A DNA stretch of 64,000 nt from Marinobacter sediminicola (lineage in GTDB: Bacteria > Pseudomonadota > Gammaproteobacteria > Pseudomonadales > Oleiphilaceae). A program made the position numbers and the translations under genes. The number at the start of each line of letters is the position of its first letter. The first letter of the stretch is position 1. This document shows, piece after piece, positions 26,254-36,606 of the stretch. The notes below the pieces were generated by a model. It had not been told where the DNA came from. It ran no database searches and saw only the letters and a list, made by a program, of their open reading frames with translations. Location of the stretch: the NCBI RefSeq assembly GCF_031157525.1, contig NZ_JAVIXR010000004.1:124001-188000 (forward strand). The letters run 5' to 3'.

Positions 26254-27492
26254 ATGATCAGAATTTCATCACAACAGGTGTTCTCAAGCGGTATCAACCG
26301 GTTGCAGGAGTTGAACAGTAACCTGAACAACACGCAACAACAGATATCTACGGGTAAACGGGTGAACAAGCCCTCGGATGATCCGGTGGCTGCGGCTCGC
26401 ATTCTCAAGCTGGATCAAGAGCTGACCCGGGTTAAAACCTATGAGCGCAACGTGAACCTTGCGGATAACCGGCTCAAGCAAGAAGAAAATACGCTCACAA
26501 GCGCGATCGACGTAATACAACGGATCCGCGAGTTGACGGTGCAGGCAGGTAACGGGGCACTGTCCCCCAATGACCGCAAGTCGATTTCCTCAGAAATGAA
26601 AGAACGGCTAGGGCAGCTTGCCAACATCGGCAATACCCGCGATTCCTCAGGTGAGTATATTTTCAGTGGGTTCCAGGGGTCGGTGCAGGCGTTTCAGAAA
26701 AATGCCGAAGGCAAGTACGAATACCATGGAGATGAAGGGCAGCGGGTTCTTGAAATTGATGACGGTGTGACCGTACCGATCAGTGACAACGGCAAGGGTA
26801 TATTTGTCAATGTGCCAGCGGCGGTGACAGGGCAGTTTGATGGTGCGACCCCTGCGGGAGAATCTATTTCAGGCGTTAAGGTGGTTAACGAGGCCGATTT
26901 GGCTGCTGCGTTTCCGAACGGATTCCCCAATGATATAACGCTTCAGGTCGATAACAGCGTGCCGCCACAGGTGTTAGCTTTCGACAACAACAGTACCCCA
27001 CCGCAGGCTTTACCTGTTAGCCCGGCGGACTACGAGGATGGAGGTGTGTTTGTTGTTGCAGGGATCGAGGCACGTATTACCGGAGCAACCCCAGGTTCGC
27101 CCGATACGTTCACATTGAAGGTAGGGGAGAAACAATCCGTTTTCGGTACCATCGAAAACCTGATTGCCGGCCTGGATTCTATCAATAAAGGCACTCCGGA
27201 AGGTCAAGCCGAATATGACGATTTGATCGCGCATTCTCTGGTGAATCTCGATAATGCTCAGGAAAGCTTTATTCTCAAACAGACAGAGCTCGGCGGTCGA
27301 ATGAATGCAGTTGAATCTACCAAGAGCTTCCTTGCAGACTCCTCTGTGTACACCAATGAGATTCGCTCACAACTACAAGATGTGGATTATGCAGAGGCAA
27401 TCAGTAACCTGAGCTTCCAGAGCTTTGTGCTGCAGGCAGCCCAGCAGTCGTTTGCCCAGGTTTCCCAGCTGTCGTTATTTGACCGGCTGTAA
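26254..27492 (+). CDS. flgL: Hook-filament junction protein FlgL
   Basis: Second hook-associated protein (412 residues), homologous to flagellin at both ends. N-terminus: MIRISSQQVFSSGINRLQEL, then QISTGKRVNKPSDDPVAAAR near 30-50; C-terminus: YAEAISNLSFQSFVLQAAQQ. GACGAGGTGA precedes the ATG. Last gene of the flagellar run; flagellin genes are not in the window. Confidence 0.97.
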   Translation: MIRISSQQVFSSGINRLQELNSNLNNTQQQISTGKRVNKPSDDPVAAARILKLDQELTRVKTYERNVNLADNRLKQEENTLTSAIDVIQRIRELTVQAGNGALSPNDRKSISSEMKERLGQLANIGNTRDSSGEYIFSGFQGSVQAFQKNAEGKYEYHGDEGQRVLEIDDGVTVPISDNGKGIFVNVPAAVTGQFDGATPAGESISGVKVVNEADLAAAFPNGFPNDITLQVDNSVPPQVLAFDNNSTPPQALPVSPADYEDGGVFVVAGIEARITGATPGSPDTFTLKVGEKQSVFGTIENLIAGLDSINKGTPEGQAEYDDLIAHSLVNLDNAQESFILKQTELGGRMNAVESTKSFLADSSVYTNEIRSQLQDVDYAEAISNLSFQSFVLQAAQQSFAQVSQLSLFDRL

Positions 27493-27531
27493 AATGTTTG
27501 GCCTGTGAGGAAAACTTGCAGGCTCAGTGTC

Positions 27532-27559
27532 TTGCTTTCACGATCAGGCTAAGTATAAT
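27532..27559 (+). promoter_or_regulatory. Sigma-70 promoter of tRNA-Leu
   Basis: TTGCTT (27532-27537) and a perfect TATAAT (27554-27559) are 16 bases apart and end 16 bases before the tRNA. This fits a strong stable-RNA promoter. Confidence 0.65.
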
Positions 27560-27575
27560 TCCCCCACTCTTCGTT

Positions 27576-27662
27576 GGCGGCGTGGTGGAATTGGTAGACA
27601 CGACGGATTCAAAATCCGTTGCTAGAAATAGTGTGGCGGTTCGAGTCCGCCCGCCGCTACCA
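27576..27662 (+). tRNA. tRNA-Leu (anticodon CAA)
   Basis: 87 bases including an encoded CCA. Anticodon stem ACGGA/TCCGT with loop TTCAAAA gives CAA, reading UUG. The long variable arm (class II) and GGTAGAC D-loop are typical of tRNA-Leu. T-stem GGCGG/CCGCC with TTCGAGT loop. Setting T8-G9 by homology makes the first acceptor pair G1-U72, a wobble. Confidence 0.95.
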
Positions 27663-27699
27663 AAATCTTACGAAGGTTTTTGGTTAAAAAGAGAAACAC

Positions 27700-27728
27700 A
27701 AAACCAGCTTCAAGGCTGGTTTTTTTGT
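27700..27728 (+). terminator. Intrinsic terminator after tRNA-Leu
   Basis: AAACCAGC, loop TTCAAG, GCTGGTTT, then a run of T. A textbook rho-independent terminator about 40 bases after the tRNA. Confidence 0.85.
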
Positions 27729-27921
27729 GCCTGTCTGTTTTTCGCTGGAAATACCCGATACGCGAATTTGAACATGCGGCGAATTTTTACGGGTGCTGAT
27801 CCTACCTCTGAACTATAATATTTCTTCGAATTAAGTTGAGGCTTTCAAATGGGGGCCTTTGGGGCTGGCTGTCGATAATGCTCTATTAGCTATGGATAGA
27901 TCTGAATGGGGATATAAGGGA

Positions 27922-28974
27922 ATGAACATCATTATCAAATCTTTTTGCGTAGCCTTGATCATGTCTTTTGCGACGGCGGGTGCCGTGCAGGCAGCTGACA
28001 CTGTCGAAGAATATATTCGGGAGTTTCCCAACCAGGAACAGGTCAAGATGATGCACGCCTGGCTGGAAAAAAATGAGAAAGGTACGTTTCAGTTTACCGG
28101 CTTGGTAGACCCCACCGACAGTACCGTTGTGACGCCCCAGGCCACGGTGAACTATGGGTACAACTGGTTCTCGGTTTCTGATGATCCCGCCATTGTTAAA
28201 ACTCCGAAGTATGACAAGTTTTTCTCAGTTTCGATCTTTGATATGAAACACAATGTGCCTGCAGTGATTGTAAACCCGGACAAACCTATTCTGATCAAAC
28301 GCCCGGGGCAGAAGGTACCTGACGGCGACTTCCATGTTGTTTCACTGGAAACTGATCAAGGCGTGATTCTTACACGCATGGTTGTTGTGGATAACCTAAA
28401 AGAGGTTATGGGACTGAGTAAGAAGATCGTTATGGAAGGCGGGAGGGGTAGTATGGTTCGAAACGTGCAGCGTTTCTCCGCTGAAACAGAAAAGAACGCG
28501 CTCTCTGTTATAGATGCCATTGTATCTTATGCGAACCCGGATGTTGCTTTCGGGGAAGTTAGTGGCGACGTGAGTTTCCTGAATCTTGCCGCAGGTGTGA
28601 AACTGGGGCAGTTGGGGACGCCGGCCGATACTGTCCGCTACGGCATAATGCTGACGGATAATAAGGGGCAAGCACTCAATGGTAAGGATACTTATGTAGT
28701 TACCGTCCCTGCCGGGCTTCATTTAAAGGGTGGCTATTATTCGGTCACGCTTTATGGAGCAGACAACCAGCTACTGATTCCAAACGACAAGAAGATCTAC
28801 GATCGCACCACTTTTTCATCTAAAGCAAATGTGGACGGCAGTTATACCTTGACTTTTAGCCCTGATGGCGAAGGGATTAATGGCATACCGACAGGCAAGG
28901 CTTTCTATGGGGTTTTGAGAGCCTATGTGCCTAACCCGGATGCAAACATGAAGGTTAAAGTTGTAAGGCAATAG
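27922..28974 (+). CDS. DUF1254/DUF1214-type periplasmic protein
   Basis: A 350-residue secreted protein. A signal peptide (MNIIIKSFCVALIMSFATAG, then AVQA) is cut near residue 24. The C-terminal third has the DUF1214 pattern: GGYYSVTLYGADNQLLIPND near 255-275 and GKAFYGVLRAYVPNP near the end. The middle, with NYGYNWFSVSDDPAIVKTP, resembles DUF1254. The molecular function of this family is not established. I chose the ATG at 27922 because it gives a clean signal peptide; the frame is open to a TTG at 27859. A TATAAT lies at 27814. Located between tRNA-Leu and a lipoprotein gene on the same strand. Confidence 0.75.
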   Translation: MNIIIKSFCVALIMSFATAGAVQAADTVEEYIREFPNQEQVKMMHAWLEKNEKGTFQFTGLVDPTDSTVVTPQATVNYGYNWFSVSDDPAIVKTPKYDKFFSVSIFDMKHNVPAVIVNPDKPILIKRPGQKVPDGDFHVVSLETDQGVILTRMVVVDNLKEVMGLSKKIVMEGGRGSMVRNVQRFSAETEKNALSVIDAIVSYANPDVAFGEVSGDVSFLNLAAGVKLGQLGTPADTVRYGIMLTDNKGQALNGKDTYVVTVPAGLHLKGGYYSVTLYGADNQLLIPNDKKIYDRTTFSSKANVDGSYTLTFSPDGEGINGIPTGKAFYGVLRAYVPNPDANMKVKVVRQ

Positions 28975-29077
28975 TTTCTGGCAGAGGTTGGCTGGAGCTG
29001 CATCCAAAGTGATTTATCCAACAAAAGGCGGCCGCAAATGAGGCTGCCGTGAGCTTCACAGAATTAAGAGGGAGAGT

Positions 29078-29725
29078 ATGAAAGGATCTACGGCGATGAT
29101 GAAATATGTCTGCTTTTTTATTGCTGCACTTCTGGCCGGGTGCGCTAGCTCCGGTACGAAGGTTCAGCGAATCGATGCGGTCTCAGAGGTTGATAAAGAC
29201 TATAAACGCGTAATGGTGTTTGCGGTAACCCAAAAAGAGCGTAACCGCTCAGCGATTGAAGCCGAGCTTGTTGCGGAACTGAACAAGAGTGACTTCAAGG
29301 CCAGTCGATTTGCAATGTCGAACTCTGACATCCCCTGGGGCGATCCTACCAAGCTGCAGAACCTCGTTGCAGAAGATGCCAGAGCTGGAGAGTACGATGG
29401 TGTTCTGGTGGTTTCGCTTGTGAGTAAGCAACGCGAATCACGGTATGTGCCAGAGCAGGTGAACTACCAGCCAATTGTTACATCCGTAGGGCCTCTCGCT
29501 GCATCTACCTACATGCAAACAACGGTAGCGCCGGCTGATTATGAAGAAACAACAACTTACGCGTTGAAATCGACGCTGTTTGATACCGACTCCGCCAAGC
29601 CTGTTTGGCAACTCTATTCCAGCACCGTTGATCCAATGTCTATAGATTCCGCTGCCAAAGACTTCGGAGCGGTTATTGTTAAAGCACTTGAAAAGACCTT
29701 ACCCCACGTAAAGAAGGGTAAATAA
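29078..29725 (+). CDS. Unrecognised lipoprotein
   Basis: A 215-residue predicted outer-membrane or periplasmic lipoprotein: hydrophobic signal CFFIAALLAGC with a good lipobox LAGC near residue 22. The mature part begins SSGTKVQRIDAVSEVDKDYK and contains RVMVFAVTQKERNRSAIEAE, a pattern seen in small envelope lipoproteins that form alpha/beta domains, but I do not recognise a named family. GAGGGAGAG precedes the ATG. It follows the DUF1254/1214-type gene by about 100 bases and may be co-transcribed. Function unknown. Confidence 0.72.
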   Translation: MKGSTAMMKYVCFFIAALLAGCASSGTKVQRIDAVSEVDKDYKRVMVFAVTQKERNRSAIEAELVAELNKSDFKASRFAMSNSDIPWGDPTKLQNLVAEDARAGEYDGVLVVSLVSKQRESRYVPEQVNYQPIVTSVGPLAASTYMQTTVAPADYEETTTYALKSTLFDTDSAKPVWQLYSSTVDPMSIDSAAKDFGAVIVKALEKTLPHVKKGK

Positions 29726-29824
29726 GGGTATTCAGACCCTGGATGGTTACACTGCGCTGTAAGCTTGGGCTACGCGCGCTGCGCGGTTGTAACCAAGCTG
29801 GCGGGCGTGCGATACTATGCCGCC

Positions 29825-29865
29825 TCCGTAAGTGGGTGAGTTCAATTAAATCAACCACTTACGGA
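29825..29865. promoter_or_regulatory. 11-bp inverted repeat in the queA leader
   Basis: TCCGTAAGTGG (29825-29835) and CCACTTACGGA (29855-29865) are a perfect 11-bp inverted repeat with a 19-base AT-rich centre, 85 bases before queA. It could be an operator or an RNA hairpin. A second pair, TGGTTACA (29744-29751) and TGTAACCA (29788-29795), lies just upstream. Confidence 0.4.
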
Positions 29866-29949
29866 AATTAACCAGCAGCGATCCGGAACTGGCATCTGCA
29901 GCTACCCCAATCAAGTCGCAGGAATGCGGCGCCTTGAATAGTCTGGTTC

Positions 29950-32198
<2,249 letters not shown>

Positions 32199-32228
32199 AT
32201 CCTTTTGCTTAATCAACGGAGAGTTTTG

Positions 32229-32594
32229 ATGAAATCAGTCAAGTTGTTTTTGGCCGGCCTAATAGCAATGATGCCTGCACTGGCTATGGCTCAGGCGGCG
32301 CCTGCCGCTGGTGGTATGGGTGTTATGGGTCAGGTTATCTTTTTCGCCGGCTTTATCCTTATTTTCTACTTTTTGATCTGGCGCCCACAGTCCAAGCGTG
32401 CGAAAGAGCACAAGTCACTTATGTCGGGCTTGAACAAGGGTGATGAAGTGATTACCTCTGGCGGCATTGCCGGAAAGATCACCAAAGTAGCTGACGACTT
32501 CATCGTTGTTGAGATTGCCGACAATGTTGAAGTAAAGGTACAGAAAGTAGCTGTAGCTGCCGCACTGCCTAAAGGTACGCTCAAAGATATCTGA
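32229..32594 (+). CDS. yajC: Sec translocon accessory protein YajC
   Basis: Small inner-membrane partner of SecDF (121 residues). A signal-like N-terminus (MKSVKLFLAGLIAMMPALAM), a membrane helix (QVIFFAGFILIFYFLIWRPQ) and the conserved RPQSKRAKEHKSLMSGLNKG followed by GDEVITSGGIAGKI. GGAGAG precedes the ATG at 32229. The standard tgt-yajC-secD-secF order is kept. Confidence 0.96.
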   Translation: MKSVKLFLAGLIAMMPALAMAQAAPAAGGMGVMGQVIFFAGFILIFYFLIWRPQSKRAKEHKSLMSGLNKGDEVITSGGIAGKITKVADDFIVVEIADNVEVKVQKVAVAAALPKGTLKDI

Positions 32595-32606
32595 GCAAGG
32601 ACTCTC

Positions 32607-32676
32607 TGGCCGGCCCTGATACCCGCCGGCCTGAACCTTTCTGGCTGAAACACCAAGGCCGGCTTTTGGGCCGGCT
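32607..32676 (+). repeat. Two GCCGGC-rich hairpins between yajC and secD
   Basis: GGCCGGC (32608-32614) pairs with GCCGGCC (32625-32631), and GCCGGC (32658-32663) with GCCGGC (32670-32675). All four arms share the core GCCGGC, so they can also pair across the two hairpins. No T run follows. Possible control of secDF expression or an mRNA-stability element. Confidence 0.45.
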
Positions 32677-32688
32677 ACAAGGGATCCC

Positions 32689-34563
32689 ATGCTGAACAAG
32701 TACCCGCTTTGGAAAAACCTGATTATCCTGGTCGCGGTCGTGATCGGGTTTATCTACGCTTTACCCAACCTGTTTCCCGATGATTACGCTGTGCAGATCA
32801 CCGGTGCCCGTAGTAGCACTGAAGTGAACTCCGCTGTTCTTGAAAGAGCCGTTAAAGCGCTGGAATCGGATGGCATTGAAGTTAAAAGCAGCACGCTTGA
32901 GGATCGGGATGCCCTTATACGGTTAACCAGTTCCGATGATCAGTTGCGTGCCCGCCCTGCCGTTCAGGCAGCTCTCGGCCGAGACTATCTCGTTGCGTTG
33001 AATATGGCACCGTCTACGCCAGCCTGGCTCAAGAGTCTGGGTGCAGGGCCAATGAAACTTGGCCTTGATCTGCGTGGTGGCGTCCACTTTTTGCTTGAAG
33101 TGGATATGGATACTGCCGTTGGTCAGAGGCTGGAAGCAGTTTCAGGTCAGATCAAGCGCGAACTTCGCGAAGAACGCATCCGCTACCGCGGGGGCGATGT
33201 TAAAGGTACTCGCGATATCGTTTTGAGCTTCCGCGATGAATCGTCGCGTACCGAAGCCTTTAACCTCATCAAGCGTCAGTACAACGAGTTTCTTTTGGAT
33301 GAAAAGACCGTCGGCGATGAGTTCCAGATTGTCCTTACGCTTTCCGAAGCTGAAGTAAGTGCCATTCGAAAGTATGCCCTCGAGCAAAACCTGACCACTA
33401 TTCGCAATCGAGTGAACGAGTTGGGTGTTGCAGAGCCTTTGGTTCAGCAGCAGGGCGCAGACCGGATTATTGTTGAGCTTCCGGGTGTTCAGGATACCGC
33501 TCAGGCAAAACGGGTACTTGGAGCCACGGCAAACCTGGAATTCCGTATGGAGGCGCGGCAGGATGCGCCTGCCAGTGAAACCGAACAGTTCAGTTTCCGC
33601 AATGAGCGTCAGCGTACTGCTCGTTTGGAGCGGGACACAATCGCTACCGGTAACAACGTTGCAAACGCGCAGCAGGCCTTTGATGAGAATGGTCAGCCAC
33701 AAGTCAGCATTACGATGGACTCGATCGGTGGCGATCTGATGAATCGCGCTACGCGGAATGCAATAGGGCGGCGCATGGCCGTTCTGTTTATCGAGTTCCG
33801 TACGGAAACCGAAACCAGAATGGTTGATGGTGAGCCTGTTGAAGTAGACAAGCGGATCGTTGAGAAAGGCATTATCAGCCTCGCGACTGTTCAATCTGCT
33901 TTAGGTAGCAGCTTCCGCATCACCGGGCTGGATTCCATACCTGAAGCGTCCGAGCTTGCGCTGTTGTTGCGTGCAGGTGCTTTGGCGGCGCCTATGTACT
34001 TTGTTCAGGAGCGCACTATTGGGCCTAGCCTGGGTCAGAAGAACATTGATGCCGGCATGATGTCGGTGGCTCTGGGCTTCATTCTTGTGTTGCTGTACAT
34101 GCTGGTCTACTACCGTGGGTTTGGCGTTGTTGCGAATATCGCTCTGACCATCAACCTGATGCTGCTGATAGCGTGCATGTCCATTCTCTCCGCGACGCTA
34201 ACGCTGCCTGGTATTGCTGGTATCGTTCTGACTGTGGGTATGGCGGTCGATGCTAACGTTCTGATATTCGAACGTATAAAAGAAGAGCTTAAATCGGGTG
34301 CGTCGCCGCAGCTTGCTATCAACGCGGGCTACTCTCGTGCTTTTGTGTCGATCTTTGATGCGAACATCACCACCTTACTTGTGGCCATTATCCTTTTCGC
34401 GATGGGCTCAGGACCGGTAAAAGGGTTCGCGGTGACACTGTGTATCGGGATTATGACGTCCATGTTCTCAGGACTGATGGTCAGCCGCAGTATCGTTAAT
34501 ATGGTTTATGGCGGCCGCAGGGTCGAGAAACTGTCGATCGGAGGAAAGCTCGCCAATGTCTGA
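32689..34563 (+). CDS. secD: Protein translocase subunit SecD
   Basis: Inner-membrane motor that uses the proton gradient to help pull proteins through the Sec channel (624 residues). One N-terminal helix, a large periplasmic part with DLRGGVHFLLEVDMD near 125-140, then five C-terminal helices. GMAVDANVLIFERIKEELKS near 515-535 is the conserved TM4 region with the functional Asp. The start follows AAGGGATCCC. secF starts eight bases before the secD stop. Confidence 0.97.
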   Translation: MLNKYPLWKNLIILVAVVIGFIYALPNLFPDDYAVQITGARSSTEVNSAVLERAVKALESDGIEVKSSTLEDRDALIRLTSSDDQLRARPAVQAALGRDYLVALNMAPSTPAWLKSLGAGPMKLGLDLRGGVHFLLEVDMDTAVGQRLEAVSGQIKRELREERIRYRGGDVKGTRDIVLSFRDESSRTEAFNLIKRQYNEFLLDEKTVGDEFQIVLTLSEAEVSAIRKYALEQNLTTIRNRVNELGVAEPLVQQQGADRIIVELPGVQDTAQAKRVLGATANLEFRMEARQDAPASETEQFSFRNERQRTARLERDTIATGNNVANAQQAFDENGQPQVSITMDSIGGDLMNRATRNAIGRRMAVLFIEFRTETETRMVDGEPVEVDKRIVEKGIISLATVQSALGSSFRITGLDSIPEASELALLLRAGALAAPMYFVQERTIGPSLGQKNIDAGMMSVALGFILVLLYMLVYYRGFGVVANIALTINLMLLIACMSILSATLTLPGIAGIVLTVGMAVDANVLIFERIKEELKSGASPQLAINAGYSRAFVSIFDANITTLLVAIILFAMGSGPVKGFAVTLCIGIMTSMFSGLMVSRSIVNMVYGGRRVEKLSIGGKLANV

Positions 34564-35509
34564 TGATCAGAAGCAAAAGTTCGATTTTATGGGGTTTCGG
34601 AAAATTGCTTCCGTAATCTCCATTACTTTGGTGGTCGCGTCTATCGTGTTGCTTGGAGTCCGCGGCCTCAACTTCGGCATGGATTTTACCGGTGGTACGT
34701 CGGTAGAGCTGGAATACGCACAAGCGCCGCAACTGGATGAGGTACGCTCAACTCTTACAGAGGCTGGCTACGATCAATTTGTTGTGCAGAACTTCGGTGC
34801 AGATACGATTGTTCTTGTGCGCCTCAACGAATCGGGTAACGACCAGTTGGCGCCAGAGATTGTCAGCGTTTTGGCCAAAAACGGTGGCGATCTGAAGTTG
34901 ATAGGTTCCGAGTTTGTAGGGTCGCAAGTGGGCGACGAGCTTAAAGAGAACAGCGGCCTTGCGCTTCTCATCGCGCTTGCGGTGGTGCTCATTTATGTGG
35001 GCATGCGGTTCCAGTTCAAGTTTGGTATTGCGTCGGTAGTGCCATTGGCCCACGACGTTATTATCGTTCTTGGGATCTTCGCGCTGTTTCAGTGGACGTT
35101 CGACCTTACGGTTCTTGCAGCTCTGCTGGCGATTATCGGCTACTCGCTGAACGACACCATCGTTGTGGCTGATCGTATTCGGGAGAATTTCCGGAAAATG
35201 CGGGTGGGTGGATCCTGGGATATCATCAACGAGTCTATTCATCAGACCATTGCCCGTACCATCAACACCTCTGGTACTACGTTGGTGGTTCTTCTGGCTC
35301 TGTATTTCTTCGGAGGCGAAGCCATTAACAAGTTTGCGTTGGCATTGATTATCGGTGTGGTGGTGGGTACCTACTCATCTATCTATGTCTCCGCCAACTT
35401 GCTGATGGTTATGGGTGTTTCTCGCGAAGACCTCATGGTGCCTGCTAAAGAGGGTGCCGGGGAAGGTGCTGAAGAGGAACAGCCACCGGAATGGCTTGAC
35501 CGTATGTGA
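34556..35509 (+). CDS. secF: Protein translocase subunit SecF
   Basis: Partner of SecD (317 residues, six membrane helices). Conserved GLNFGMDFTGGTSVELEY near 38-55 and IGYSLNDTIVVADRIRENFR near 195-215. The ATG overlaps the end of secD, with GAGGAAA eight bases upstream; an in-frame start further up is unlikely. The C-terminus has an acidic tail. A strong bidirectional terminator follows. Confidence 0.97.
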   Translation: MSDDQKQKFDFMGFRKIASVISITLVVASIVLLGVRGLNFGMDFTGGTSVELEYAQAPQLDEVRSTLTEAGYDQFVVQNFGADTIVLVRLNESGNDQLAPEIVSVLAKNGGDLKLIGSEFVGSQVGDELKENSGLALLIALAVVLIYVGMRFQFKFGIASVVPLAHDVIIVLGIFALFQWTFDLTVLAALLAIIGYSLNDTIVVADRIRENFRKMRVGGSWDIINESIHQTIARTINTSGTTLVVLLALYFFGGEAINKFALALIIGVVVGTYSSIYVSANLLMVMGVSREDLMVPAKEGAGEGAEEEQPPEWLDRM

Positions 35510-35532
35510 TTCAGGTCCCGGGTTAATAACCC

Positions 35533-35579
35533 GGGCACAAAAAAACCGCCACTCGTTCGTTGGCGGTTTTTTTGTGCCC
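35533..35579. terminator. Bidirectional terminator between secF and suhB
   Basis: GGGCAC, seven A, ACCGCCA, loop, TGGCGGT, T run, GTGCCC form one nearly perfect 19-bp stem that works on both strands. It is preceded by a second dyad, CCCGGGTTAATAACCCGGG, at 35517-35535. Confidence 0.9.
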
Positions 35580-35622
35580 TGAACTTGGCTTTGGCTCAGT
35601 CCAGGGGTTAAGCGTATTCAGC

Positions 35623-36423
35623 TCAGGCAGGCATGCGACCACGGAATGGGTGCAATACCTTGAGAACCTCCCGGAACAGCTTCGGGTTCGCAACAACGAG
35701 TTGGCGTGCCTTATCTGTTGAAGGGTTGCCCGAGAAGTCTGCGGTAAGAGCACCGGACTCCATTGCCAAGGCTACGCCGAGGTCCAGATCAACGGCATCT
35801 GGGCGGAAGATGACTGCAGCATCGAGAAGGCCGGCAGAAACCCGCGCAATATCAAGGACCACGCAGCCAGATGTGCGAAACATGGAGGAGTTCTGGGCCA
35901 GTACTGCGGCCATCTCGCCCCAAAGCAGCGGGTTCTCGCTTTTGCGCGCCTGATCAAGCAGGTTGGTTGCAAACGCGGCTTTCTCGGCATGCTTGACGTC
36001 AGACACCCGAACTCTGCGGCTATTCAGTGCGGCGCCTCGGCCACGGCTGGCAGAGTATTCCTCACCGGTAACCGGGTTAACCAGAAGAAGGTTTTCCGTG
36101 CGGTTGTTTTTCTTCTGAGCCAGTGCCAGAGCAAATTCAGGAATGCCACGAAGGAAATTTTCGCGTCCCAATACCGGGAAAATATGCCAGCTACGTTCGC
36201 TGGTTCCGGCGTCTGATTCGTTCAGGGGCGCAATGGTGTGATCTTTGTAGGCCTTTTCGAGTTGCTCTGCAAAGTTGTCATAAATGGATTGCTCGACCCG
36301 GTCCAACTGGAAGCGACGCTCGTCGTCGTCTTTTCCGGTAGGCTCCTGGCGCTCGAAGTGGGCTTTCAGGTAATCCGACCCTTGACGCGCGACGCGCAGG
36401 GCCATTTTAATAGCTGGTTGCAT
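35623..36423 (-). CDS. suhB: SuhB-type inositol monophosphatase family protein, catalytic motif lost
   Basis: A 266-residue member of the inositol monophosphatase fold, at the genomic place where pseudomonads keep suhB (between secF and trmJ). In active enzymes the metal site is DPLDGT; here the same place (about residues 80-90) reads HIFPVLGRENF, so both aspartates are gone while Pro, Gly, Asn and Phe of the motif remain. The later WDxAAG motif is also replaced (FRPDAVDLDLG). The rest of the fold looks intact (ADFSGNPS, VVANPKLFREVL). E. coli SuhB also acts with NusA in rRNA antitermination, a role reported not to need catalysis; this protein may keep only that role. No strong ribosome-binding site is visible. 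Confidence 0.85.
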   Translation of the reverse strand: MQPAIKMALRVARQGSDYLKAHFERQEPTGKDDDERRFQLDRVEQSIYDNFAEQLEKAYKDHTIAPLNESDAGTSERSWHIFPVLGRENFLRGIPEFALALAQKKNNRTENLLLVNPVTGEEYSASRGRGAALNSRRVRVSDVKHAEKAAFATNLLDQARKSENPLLWGEMAAVLAQNSSMFRTSGCVVLDIARVSAGLLDAAVIFRPDAVDLDLGVALAMESGALTADFSGNPSTDKARQLVVANPKLFREVLKVLHPFRGRMPA

Positions 36424-36606
36424 CTGTGTGTTCGTTATCCGGGTGTGTGAAGGCCGGGTATGATAGCAAAAGATCCCCCTCCTTGTATGTTTTTTGACTC
36501 AGGAAAAGCACGGATGTTGCTATGTGAGTGAATATCCGGAGCGCAGAAGGTATCTGGTTTCTGCTATCATTGCGGCCCTTAAATTTTAACCTCGGGCTAG
36601 TCACCA

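Noticed and set aside
27498-27818. 106-codon plus-strand frame over tRNA-Leu
   Set aside because: It covers a tRNA gene, its promoter and its terminator, so it cannot be a real gene.
29726-29949. preQ1 riboswitch before queA
   Set aside because: Inverted repeats are present, but I could not find the conserved preQ1 aptamer core, and such switches are usually placed before transporters or queCDEF genes; an Rfam search would settle it.
33142-33894. 250-codon minus-strand frame inside secD
   Set aside because: secD is complete and conserved; the antisense frame has no start signal or domain.
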